Below, in pieces: positions 23,313-33,144 of a stretch of DNA of 64,000 nt (position 1 is the stretch's first letter; the number at the start of each line of letters is the position of its first letter). The notes beneath the pieces were generated by a model. That model ran no database searches, was not told where the DNA came from, and saw only the letters and a list, made by a program, of their open reading frames with translations. The stretch spans positions 20,095,501 to 20,159,500 of the forward strand of contig CM072335.1 in assembly GCA_036874045.1 (NCBI GenBank). Reading direction: 5' to 3'. Position numbers and translations under genes: made by a program. Source of the DNA: Cymodocea nodosa. Its lineage: Eukaryota; Streptophyta; Magnoliopsida; Alismatales; Cymodoceaceae.

Positions 23313-23546
23313 ATGGATAGTAATTTCAATTACCATAGTTCATATGATGCTTCGTTTATGATATTTTGTGCTAAATGTGGTTTAAATGATCATATTCTTG
23401 AGGATTGTCCTTTTTATATGTTAGATGATGATTTTAAAGTGTATAAGCATCCTGATTTATCCATATCAGAAAATGAGAATTTGAACTTTAATGTACAAGC
23501 ATTGCATGCTAAATTTCCTACTGAATGTTTACAATGCAAATTTTAA
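23313..23546 (+). CDS. Small ORF with a CCHC zinc knuckle
   Basis: A 77-residue ORF starting MDSNFNYHSSYD. Residues 25-38 read CAKCGLNDHILEDC, a full C-x2-C-x4-H-x4-C knuckle as in retroviral and retrotransposon nucleocapsids. The rest is acidic and not recognised. It lies about 0.9 kb past the gypsy primer site, so it may be a gag scrap of that element, although the usual Athila gag motifs are not visible. It could also be a captured piece of another retroelement. Confidence 0.4.
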   Translation: MDSNFNYHSSYDASFMIFCAKCGLNDHILEDCPFYMLDDDFKVYKHPDLSISENENLNFNVQALHAKFPTECLQCKF

Positions 23547-24259
23547 TGATGTAATTACTTATTTTTCAAGGTTTCCATGCATATTTTCATTTATGCACAT
23601 TGCTCCTAATTGTACTTTTTTTTGTATTTTGATTTCTCGTGAAAAAACCTAACTCACTAGGTTATAGTGAGGGCTCTATGGATCTATGGAGGACTCCTTA
23701 ATTATAAAGAGTGAGATTTACACTTGATAGGATTGTACCAAGTGAAGGTTAGTGCTATCTTAGAAATAGTATGTTTAGTTGAGGTGTTCGACCAAAAACA
23801 CTTAAAGAGAATTAAGGTGTGAACCTAGAAAATACCTATTGTGAGGTTGAGGTGTAAACTTGGAAAACACTTGTTATAAAGTTTGGGTAGTGAATTTGTA
23901 AAAAATTTAGTAGATAAATATAAACTTGGAGGCTTATATAGCAAATGTACTTGATTGAGGAACTACTATAAAAATTTTCTTATGTCTCTTCTCTTTTGTG
24001 CATGTGAATTTCTTTCATATTTACATATTCAATTTCAAACAATCAACAACTTTCTAATTCACAATTTAAAAGGTGATTATTATTATTACTTCTAAGAGTT
24101 ATTTAGATTTTGTTTTCTATGTGATATTTTAAAAAGAAAAATTATTATTGCTTTCCTATTTGCCCCCATCTAACGAAACAAATTGATTTTAACAATTTTC
24201 ATAGGAAGGGGTGTTTTAATAGGCATACAATTTTCCATCACAACTTTCTTTAAATTGGA
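23547..24259. other. Noncoding, no assigned element
   Basis: AT-rich. A short palindrome CTCACTA...TAGTGAG is near 23651-23669, and two imperfect repeats of GAGGTGTaAACtTgGAAAA lie near 23820-23870. It may be LTR sequence of the neighbouring copia element, but no boundaries were found. Confidence 0.3.
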
Positions 24260-24610
24260 AATGCTATATTGAATTTGGGAAAGAGCCATACCTATTACTT
24301 GCTTTACACTTGTATACCAAGAAATAATGTAGATTGCCAAGATCATTACAAACCTTTGGTTATTATTCTTTACAAAATCTTGACTAAGAGATATATTGTT
24401 ACTAGTAATAACCGCATGTCAACATATAGAAATAAATACGTAACATTCTTATTACACTTTAGTATGAATAGAGATGCATTTTATATGCTCAAATGGAACT
24501 CAAAATCAAGCAAAAAATCACTAAATTTATTCTACCAAGATCTTGAAGCTTGCTTAAGCTCATATAAGACTTTGTTCAATTTGTAAGCAAACTTGTTATC
24601 TTGATCCCAA
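24260..24610 (-). pseudogene. pol: Reverse transcriptase fragment
   Basis: The minus strand gives AYKLNKVLYELKQASRSW followed by a TAG, NKFSDFLLDF, a frame change, then TYLFLYVD, the start of the YVDD box region, and an FLG-like remnant. It matches the copia reverse transcriptase pattern [18 protein letters not shown]. Stops and frameshifts throughout. Confidence 0.7.
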
Positions 24611-24639
24611 ACATCGATAGAAATCAAACCAAAATTTTT

Positions 24640-25080
24640 AGAAGTTCAAGGTTCTTAATCCCACAATGCCCAACTCTATTATACCATAGCTTGGCATTGT
24701 TTTTATTTAGCCATCTAACACTCATAACATTAAAAGTCCTTCCATTTTGCATCTTGTAATAGCTCCCCTTTCCTATTCCATGGGCTTAATTTTGAAATCA
24801 TCGTAATTAAATTTAATATTACATGGAAAATCACGAGTTAGTTGACCAATTGATATAAGAATCTTTTTTATCCCACTCACATATAACACATTTCTTAGTT
24901 TAACTTTGTTGTTATCACTACTTAAAACATTATTATTTCCTATTCCTTTGATAAGTAGCGTATTTCTATTAGCAACAATTATATAATCTTTATCTAAATA
25001 ACTTTTATTATTAAAAGTCATACTTGCATTACTCGTAATATTATGGCTACCTCCTGAGTTAGCATATTACTCAATTTCTT
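24640..25080 (-). pseudogene. pol: Protease end and pre-integrase finger
   Basis: The frame from 25021 to 24773 reads KSYLDKDYIIVANRNTLLIK, GIGNNNVL, LRNVLYVSGIKKILISIGQL, the typical C-terminal part of copia protease leading to the pre-integrase domain. LWYNRVGHCGIKNLELLK near 24700 matches the LWHRRLGH finger with the first His lost. The DSG active site is not legible upstream. Confidence 0.75.
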
Positions 25081-25876
25081 ACCCATCGACAAATCTCATG
25101 GTGGTTAAAGGCTTGAGTGACTAAATCTATGTTAACATTTCACAGCAGCATCATGACCTCTTCTAAATTTGATGGTTGAATTTTTTGACGTAGATCCTTT
25201 CCCTTATCACTTTAAAACTACTATTTCTATTCCATGTCATTGCCTTTATGTCCCTCTTTCTCTAAAATTTTATTACTAAAGTTTCTTTGCCTTTACTAGT
25301 GTAATAAACAATCTCAAGATTATTGTTCTGTTTATCATACTTGGTTCTAAAATTTCTACTAGTGTTAAAGCTAAGGAAAGTTGGTTTAAGCATAGTAGTG
25401 GTAAAACTTTTGTGTCTGTCACCCGAGAAGAGAATACCCTACTTTGCTCATCAACAGGTTTATTAACGAGAATTAGACCATCACAGATTTCTTTAAAAGC
25501 CCTAAGGAAATCATTTACATGTTCGTATTTATGTATTTATTTCTATCCTCTGTAGTTTATGTAATTGAAAATATTCCTTTTCTACGGATGGCTCAACAAA
25601 CCTCTTTTTTAAATCTTCCCACACTTGGTAAGCTGTTTCAAGTCTCACACAAACATTAGCAACTTCATCATATAAACTTCTTAAAATTCACCCTTTAACG
25701 AGGGAATCTTTCATATCCATTGTTCATATTTAGGGTCTTGAACAATTTTTTTTGTTTCATTTTTATCTCGCACAGAGACAATTTGTGTGACATTTTTTTT
25801 GGTCTCATTTATTTATTCTCTCAATCCTTGAGATAGAATCAACATCAATATTTACGATTTTCAAACAAAATAGTTT
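25081..25876 (-). pseudogene. gag: Decayed gag of the second copia element
   Basis: Only short pieces are readable on the minus strand, such as KKRFVEPSVEKEYFQLHKL near 25600-25560. Placed by position between the primer site and protease. Stops in every frame. Confidence 0.5.
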
Positions 25877-25885
25877 CTGATACCA
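25877..25885 (-). other. Copia primer binding site (minus strand)
   Basis: CTGATACCA on the plus strand is the complement of TGGTATCAG, the initiator methionine tRNA site. The LTR should start within a few bases to the right (TG at 25892). Confidence 0.75.
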
Positions 25886-25891
25886 AATCAA

Positions 25892-26260
25892 TGAACTTAG
25901 TGTGGAGATCTACTCCATCGACTGCTCGTTCTTGATGCAACACAACACCGCCCAGGTTTAGGACAAGAGAACAGACACAAGGGTTTTGGAGAAATGCACA
26001 AGTCCGGCCGCACAAGCTGCAAAACAAAGATTAAATACGGAGGGTTTATACAACAGTTCGAAAGAACGTTAACCCTAATAGATATGTGGTATTAATTTTA
26101 TTTCTCTTTTTAAGTATAGATAGCTATTTATTTGTATGAAGTATAATGCATTGCATGAAAAATAAAGCAAGAGTACCTTCATCAAAAGGAAGCTGGGAAT
26201 TATATGCGAAAGTGAGGTGACATGTACGTGGTCGAGTTGGATTTTCCATGGTTAAAACAA
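25892..26260 (-). repeat. Probable 5' LTR of the second copia element
   Basis: It begins (outer strand) with TGAACTTAGTGTGGAGATC after the primer site. The GC-richer stretch to about 26040 is like an R-U5 region. The far end was not located; 26260 is approximate. Confidence 0.4.
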
Positions 26261-26349
26261 AGAAACTTTGGTACCTGCATGGCAAATTTTTGGAGTGCAA
26301 AAGTCCAACACGCGATCATACCACCGACAAAGCACGCGAGGAGCTGACT

Positions 26350-26587
26350 ACTTATTATTTATTATTATTATTATAATATCCGGCAGCAATTGTTACTTCC
26401 ACACCGGAGCCTCGTTCGCCCTCTTCCCTCTCCGTCGTCGGCTCGTCGTGTTCCGCCTTTTCGATTTGTTGGCGATCGAAACTGCCCTTTAGAAAGGTTC
26501 ATCTGGGTAGGGAGAATCGCCTTTCACTTCCACACCAGAGCCTCATTTGTTCTCTTCCTTCTTCGTCGTCAGCCCCTCGTTTGCCTT
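26350..26587 (+). repeat. GC-richer block with a duplicated segment
   Basis: An ATT/ATA microsatellite (26352-26372) is followed by a segment near 26396-26440 (TTCCACACCGGAGCCTCGTT) that recurs near 26526-26580 as TTCCACACCAGAGCCTCATT, both going on into CTCTTCC..CGTCGTC. The repeat period is about 130 bp. The base composition is unlike the surroundings; its origin is not known to me. Confidence 0.6.
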
Positions 26588-26890
26588 TCAAGGTATGAAT
26601 GGGTTCATTTCTGGATATAACAAAGTCAACGTGAAAGATGGGCAGTTTTTCTCTATTTATTCAGATACCAAGAATGGACATAACGACGTTTCAAGATATA
26701 ATGGGTTCATTTCTGGATATAACAAAGTCAACATGAATGATGGGCATTTTTGCTCTATTTAACAAAGTCAACAATGTTGTACAAATATACAATGGGTATA
26801 TCGACCTTTCAAGATATGAATGGGTTCACTTCTGGATTTATCAAAGTCAACATGACAGAAGGGCATCTCTGCTCTATTTATTCAGATACC
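26588..26890 (+). repeat. Tandem repeat of about 80-118 bp, three units
   Basis: Units start at 26588, 26691 and 26809 with TCAAGRTATRAATGGGTTCA and continue with TTCTGGATATAACAAAGTCA, then GGGCA....CTCTATTTATTCAGATACC. The second unit carries an insertion. Frames are open through two units, but no protein family is recognisable. Confidence 0.8.
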
Positions 26891-26961
26891 GGCATGCAAT
26901 AAAAAAGTTTAGTTAACCTCTTATAGGTATTACAGTCTATAGAAAATTTTATGTTTTACTG

Positions 26962-28235
26962 TGTTATCGTCTGTATCACAAGAGAGATGGTAAATTATAT
27001 ATTTAGTAATTAAATACTAGCAGATAAAACAAAATCACAAAACAATTGTAAATAAAATTCTATTCTTTTATTTCAAGACAGAATTTACAATATCTTTTCA
27101 GCTCAATTCTATTTTTGATGATTTTGATACAGTAATATTTGATATACAATTCAAATAGGAAAACAAAGCTCTTATTTAAAACTAATTTTAAATTATATAT
27201 AACCTGATCTTTATACACGCACCTTCTTTCTTTCTCTTTGCTCAGCTTCTATATATCTTCTTCTCCAGTTGTCGAATTTCTAGACTTCTTACGTTTGCAA
27301 ATCCTTTTTTGAAATTGCTTGAAATTTCGAACTTCTTCTGATGTTGGAGAATTTTTCAGAATATGAATATTCAAACTTAACTTTTCAGTTAGGGATCCGG
27401 ATTGAATATTCAGACTTAGTTTTTGAGATTGGGATCTTTTGTTGTAATATAGCTCGTACTTCCTATTAGTAGTCGAACTCTGTTGTCTTCCACGTTCAGC
27501 ATATTCATCCACTTGATCCACAATCTATAATCCATGATCCACAATCTATAATCCATAATCCACGTACTAATTTTCTCTTTAATGCAAATTACTTTCTATT
27601 TTAATTTCCACTTTCTCCACTAACAATATGAATTTCCACGATCTCTACTTCATAGATTCATCGAAGCTTTATCTTCTTGAAGTCTTGTAGAATATCTTCT
27701 AAGTCTTCGATTTAGTCAAATAATTATCATTTAAGTCTTGTAAAAACTCGAACACTTATCCTTTAACTCTTCGAGTTTTTGCACTTGCAAAACATATGAC
27801 TAAACAAAGAAACTTATCTGTTCATTAGTCCTTTTATAAAACTCGAATAGTTATCTATCCATGCGTATAAAAACTCGAACATTTATCTAACTATTCGATT
27901 TTCATTACCGAACGCACATGGAAAACACGTGACAACTTAAAACATTAAAAACACATGTGTAGATAACCTTAACTATTCAAGTTTTTAACATAAAGTATTC
28001 GACAAAAACAAAGCGTTAACTATCCAAAAGTTTAACTATCTTAAATGTTAACTATCTGAAAGTTTAACTATTGCAAATCTAACTCTTCAGAAATCTTTAA
28101 TTTATCCGATATAAAGATGAAACTTTTCAATAATCTGTTAACTATTATACTTAGAGAAATATACTTAGAGAATATTATGTAGACTTATTTAAATACGTTA
28201 ATAAAGCATATATCATCAAAATTAAATACCTAACA
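26962..28235 (-). repeat. 3' LTR of B (about 1.27 kb)
   Basis: On the plus strand it runs from TGTTATCG to CCTAACA, the reverse complement of TGTTAGG; inner order matches F's LTR throughout. The TATA box is at 27830-27838 (minus). The C-run near the outer end is damaged (AGAGAG for AGAGGGGGG). Confidence 0.85.
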
Positions 28236-28345
28236 ATCTCCCCCTTTTTGATGATGTCAAAACCTAATAAGCTACATAATTTATATCTCCCCCTTTTTAG
28301 CATTATAAAAAAATAAACAAACTATTTTCTCCCCCTTTAGGAAGT
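28236..28345 (-). other. Polypurine-tract cluster of B
   Basis: On the plus strand ATCTCCCCCTTTTTG (28236-28250), then ATCTCCCCCTTTTT near 28288 and TCTCCCCCTTTAGG near 28330, mirroring the three tracts of F. Confidence 0.85.
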
Positions 28346-28573
28346 TAAGCAAGTTAAATGTAAAGAAGGAAATCTTACTAAGTATATATTAATCAAAACG
28401 ATAGTTTCAAACATACATAGGATTTATGGATTAAGCATAAACTGTTTAATATCATAAACTGTGAAAAATAATCACGTAACATTAAAATCAGTAAACAGTT
28501 TACATAATAGTTTTGGTTACAAAAAAATAAATCATGTAATACATAATTTTTATAATCACAAGCCTCTTTGTCT

Positions 28574-31150
28574 TCAAAAAATATCAATCAGAGTATTTGA
28601 AATTTTCTTTGCAATTTCTGTACTAACTTTGTTTATCTGATCAAGTAATGCTTGATCTAAATCATTTTGAGAAACTTGTGATGGTTGTTGTAAAAATTCA
28701 ATATGTATGTCTATATCTATACCTATATGTATTTCTATATGTATACCTTGTTGTATATCTGTATGTTGTTGTGTTTCTATATATTGTGTGGATTGTTGCC
28801 GTTGTTGCTGTGACTGTGTTTGCCGATCCTGTTGTTGTTGTTGTTTGAGGACAGGTGTATCTACTTCCTAGTATTTTTGGAGTTCCTTTGCAGAGAAAGA
28901 TCTTGACTTTAATTTTTTTTGTGACAAAGGTATAATATATGTTTGACTTGCCACAATTCTCAAAATCGTATCACCATAAAATAATTTACTCTGCAAATGT
29001 AAGATATGAGAAACAAAAATATCATACCAGTTCACCTGTATATGGTTTATTAATACGTATGTAGCATAAAGACAACATCTGCCAACTTCTGCTCCATGAC
29101 CAAACCTCTGAAACAATGTAGCATGCAATATTTTTGCAATAAAACATGCTTGGCCATTTAAGTCATTTAGTAATCTCAATGGTTTGTTGGCAGTTGGATC
29201 TTTGGCTAAACTTGTAATATCTCATTCCAATCGATAAACCTATTTTCTTTTTGATAATTTAACTCCTTCATTTTTCAGACCAAGTACTCGATAAAGTAAA
29301 TCTGGAGTTAAATATATGTCATTGTCTTATATATTAGAAACATGAATACCTTCTTCCACTATTAAGTTTGAGTAAAAATAATTGATAAGTTCGGGTATAG
29401 CAAGATGGTCTGGCTGTTGTGGAAGTAGAGTCAACAAGCCTTGAAATTCAAATAGTTCTCGTATGTGTGCCATCCCTTCAAACTTAACTGGTCTTGAATA
29501 TAAAACTGTAAAAGTTTTATATGTTTGAAATTTGTCATAACAGAAATTATTTCTGAACCATAATAGTGTATTTTCATCTAAACTCTATTTAGGATTAGGT
29601 ATTTTCCTGTCATGATGTTTTGATCTGAGACTTGTTTCAATATTATCAGCAGCATCTATATTTTCAGATCTTTCAGAACTGGTGGAATTGCCATCAAAAC
29701 TAGTATAAATGTCTGAAATATCTATTATTGTCGTATCAATAATCTGCTGAATTTCTTTTGTTTGTTCTTCTGGAAACATTTCAGTAACAGCAATCTCTGT
29801 AACAATCTGTATATCAGCAACATGTATATCTATATTTGATCTATTTAACTATCTCTGTATGAAAGAATGCTTTATATCTGTCTATGGAATAGAATCATCC
29901 TGTATTTCTGAAATTTGTATATATGAGACATTGGTAGTATCATATTCTATTTGTAACTATGTAGGTGGTTGAGTATATACATTTATCAATAAGTATACTA
30001 TATATTGTAACAGACATAACCATATATGTAAAGTGTAGTATAAGCAACTGTACCAAAATTCAAAAGTTTTTGTTCGAGATACAATAAGAGGAAGAATATC
30101 TATACATTCCTCTTCAGATGAAATATCTTCAAAATTCATAAACTCAGTGTCTATGTTATTAAAAATATCATCAAATTGGATATCATCTGTATATGTATCA
30201 TCAAAATTTCCTACATTCTCTCTTTCCATAGGAAAAGAATGTGTACTTGTAGCATTGCGTGAAAAACTGTCCATTGTATTAAAAGATACATTATGCACTA
30301 ATGTGACACAATACCTTAGAGTATATGCTTGTAAGCCAATATTTGTCACATCTGCTAGGATTCCTGACAAAAATGTCTATCTAACTTCTGCAATGGAACA
30401 TAGTTTTCCATTTTTCACTGATTCTTCTTTTTGCTGCAATATTCCTTGTACACCTGTAGTTAGTCTAAAATATTCAATTGTCTTTTTCTTTTTTCAACTA
30501 TATGTCTGCAGTGTTTCAGTTTGTTTAGGAGGTTTTAAAATTATTTTAATTTCTCCTGTTAAAGGCACCTAGGGTCTTGATGGTCCTTCACCATGATGCC
30601 TAGGTGGTAATAATGGAATATAGAGTTTTAAGCTCTCCACCTTTGCCATTTTGAGTTGATAAACTCTTTGTCCTTCACTTCGAAGGCCCATTTTGCTAAT
30701 GGTAGTTTTCTGTTCATCTATATACAGTTTAATATCATCTAAAACAGTTGGGGGAAAATAATGTTGGGAATACAAGGATTGTAATTTCCTATTTGCATTT
30801 TCGATCATTGGTCCCCACTTCTTTCCATAATAAGTGATAGACTATACCGATGTCTCTAGTAAATGTCTAGAACTTACAATCGTAGGGTTAGGTTGTAAAT
30901 TTCTTTTCCATAAATGCAATGTGGAAAGTTCAGTCTGTTTTAGTCTAAACTATGTTTCAGCATAATTTCGAATAAATTTTCAACAGAAATTTTTCTCATC
31001 TTGAACACCTTTTCTTATTTCATGCAATATTTCATTTGAAAAAGTGTACCTTGAATAGATGTTGTTGATTTCATTTTGCATTTTCTGAAGTTCCAGCTCT
31101 CTTTTCTACACTTTGGTCATTCTACTACGTCCTCTTCCACGTCCTAACAT
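28574..31150 (-). pseudogene. Third, Env-position ORF of B (859 codons), nonsense only
   Basis: The reading frame from ATG at 31150 to TGA at 28574-28576 is never shifted; it is cut only by about a dozen in-frame stops, mostly TAG where F or C has CAG or TGG. Order: charged N-terminus (RMTKV), NANRKLQSLYSQHYFPP, GLRSEGQRVYQLK, an acidic block with TDDIQFDDIFNNID near residue 325, a hydrophobic stretch near residues 366-395, an acidic Ser/Thr-rich linker, a domain near residues 560-700 with RLLNDLNGQACFIAKIL, and a Gln-rich end. It has no signal peptide that I can see. Whether it is an envelope-like protein is unproved; the function is unknown. Confidence 0.78.
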
Positions 31151-33144
31151 TGTCGATTAATCTTTGCTTTGCACTGTAGAACTTAGTGGAAGTAAAGATT
31201 GTGAACCTAGGGTTTTACCAAGGTAGAAACACGAAAGGTTGTTAGTAAAACATTTATAACTCTTCGAGTTTATAAATGGATAAACGGATTCAATCATTGA
31301 AATCATAAATTTAAGATCCGTTACCGATAAATAACTCGAGTGCTTGCAATAACTGTACAAGTTTTACAACCAACAATTGTAGAATACTTAGCGTAACTGT
31401 TCATATGAAGAAAATAACTTCAAGCTAAGTGAAAAGTAAGAAAACTCGAAGACTTATGATAACTGTTCGAGTTTCTCGAAGGAATAGGTGTAAAAAGTCG
31501 AAGAGTTAAACATAACTGTTTGAGTTTCAACTATGACATTATAAAGCAATGAAATTCAACACGTGCATAATTTGAACTTAAGGTGTTCAGAAAGTTTCGG
31601 AGACTTATAAACCTAACTATCTGATGCTCAGGTGCATTTCGGAGAGTTATAGATAACCTTTCGAAAGATAACTTAAGTCAATCTTCTAGATCACGACATG
31701 TGTACTTAAGTAGTTTTATAATAAAGAGATGTTTCAGATAGTTACAAATCTAACTTTCTGATGCCTAGACACATTTCAGAGAGTTACAGATAACTTACCA
31801 AAAATCTACTTAAGTCATGCATCTATGGTTTCAACATGTGTACTTCAGGAAATAATAAAATAGTCTATTGAATGTTTTAAAACACAACTGTTCGATACTT
31901 GCAATATAACTTGCCGAAACAATAGAGAATTTGGATACTTAAGAATTAAAACACCTGCAAGTCACCGATAGTTCAGAAATGTACTTAATTAAAGTGTATT
32001 TCCTGAAATTTATGCAGATTCTTTCATGAAAACATATAACAATTCATAAGAGATGAATTATTATATGAGAAATTGCTCCCCCTACATAAATGTAGTGTAA
32101 AGAATCTATGGCGTACTTAATGTGGGTTGCCAAGCCCTAAGTAGATTTCGCCTTAAAATGTCAAATAGCTTACTTAAAGAGGATGCTAAGCCTTAAATAG
32201 ATTTGAGTCTTTTTTTTTAATTTAATTAGAATTAAATACAAAAATAAGTAGTAGAGTTAACAATTTAGACTTTCTGGCTTTTATGTTATTCAATTTACAA
32301 AAGATAATTCATAGAGATATACCTTCAGAACCTTAAAAAGAATTCAATAATAAGTACACAAACTTAAGACAATAAATATCGTATATTATGTGTAAAGAGT
32401 AGATAATAACAAAAAAATAACAAGGATTATATGCACAGATTATGGCAGGATTGTTATAACACCTTGAAAGATAAATTAAGCTTGAGTACATTACCCCTTT
32501 TTTTTTTATATTCATATATATATATTATGTATTACCTCCCATAATACCATCTTTTTACATGATCACAATCCCTTGCTTAGGGGAAAGATAACCAGTTACT
32601 CAATGACAAGTGAGAACAGGTAAATTTTATTTTGTTTTTTAAATATAATCTAAATTACTTGCAAAATGAGTTTTCAGTCAACACATCCCAAAGCAGTTGG
32701 TTTAAGTGTCTAGGGTTTAAGATCCCCCAACAGACTTAATTACTCAAGTAATTACAAACAAAAACAAATAAAAAATAAAACAAGACAGTAAATTAAATTA
32801 GAGGCAACCGCAAGACTTAATTTTTCTAACAGAATGTTAATAACTTTCCTTTAATAAAAAGTACATACTTTCTATGTATTTTCCTGTTAAAATCTCTATA
32901 TAAGTAACAGAAATATAGTTGGCACTCATATTGAATCAATTTAACTTTCCTTAAGTAATCTTTTCTGAATTTTTCTTAAATAAATTGACTTCAATAAAAA
33001 TCAGAATTTCATAAATTCTTAACTACTAGAAAACTGTAATTTGAAAATAGATATTTTGTTTTGTTTTGTTTTTTGTTTTAATGTTAAAGACATTAAATTC
33101 TAAAACTACCTTATAACAAACCAAAATATAATGAACAGGACCAT
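31151..33144 (-). other. Spacer between pol and third ORF in B
   Basis: It matches the F and R spacers. U3-like palindromic motifs fill about 31220-31960, and the internal purine tract is at 32075-32085 beside a CTACATAAATGTAG palindrome. The part to about 33100 is AT-rich with no other signal. Confidence 0.7.
32075..32085 (-). other. Internal polypurine-like tract in B
   Basis: GCTCCCCCTAC on the plus strand, the exact complement of the tract at 12962-12972. Confidence 0.6.

Larger units (their letters stand above)
24260..25885 (-). mobile_element. Second Ty1/copia lineage, decayed, minus strand
   Basis: Read from the right: primer site at 25877-25885, decayed gag with a zinc-finger-bearing region (about 25850-25080), protease/pre-integrase, then a direct jump into reverse transcriptase at about 24610, ending near 24260. 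Integrase and most of reverse transcriptase and RNase H are deleted. The motifs differ from the Sireviruses here (for example LSxGQLTRDF), so this is another copia lineage. Confidence 0.72.

Noticed and set aside
24269-24586. Plus-strand ORF of 105 codons
   Set aside because: Antisense to the reverse transcriptase fragment of the second copia element.
28648-28848. Val/Tyr-rich plus-strand ORF
   Set aside because: It is the complement of the Gln-rich tail of the B third ORF (CAA and ACA repeats).
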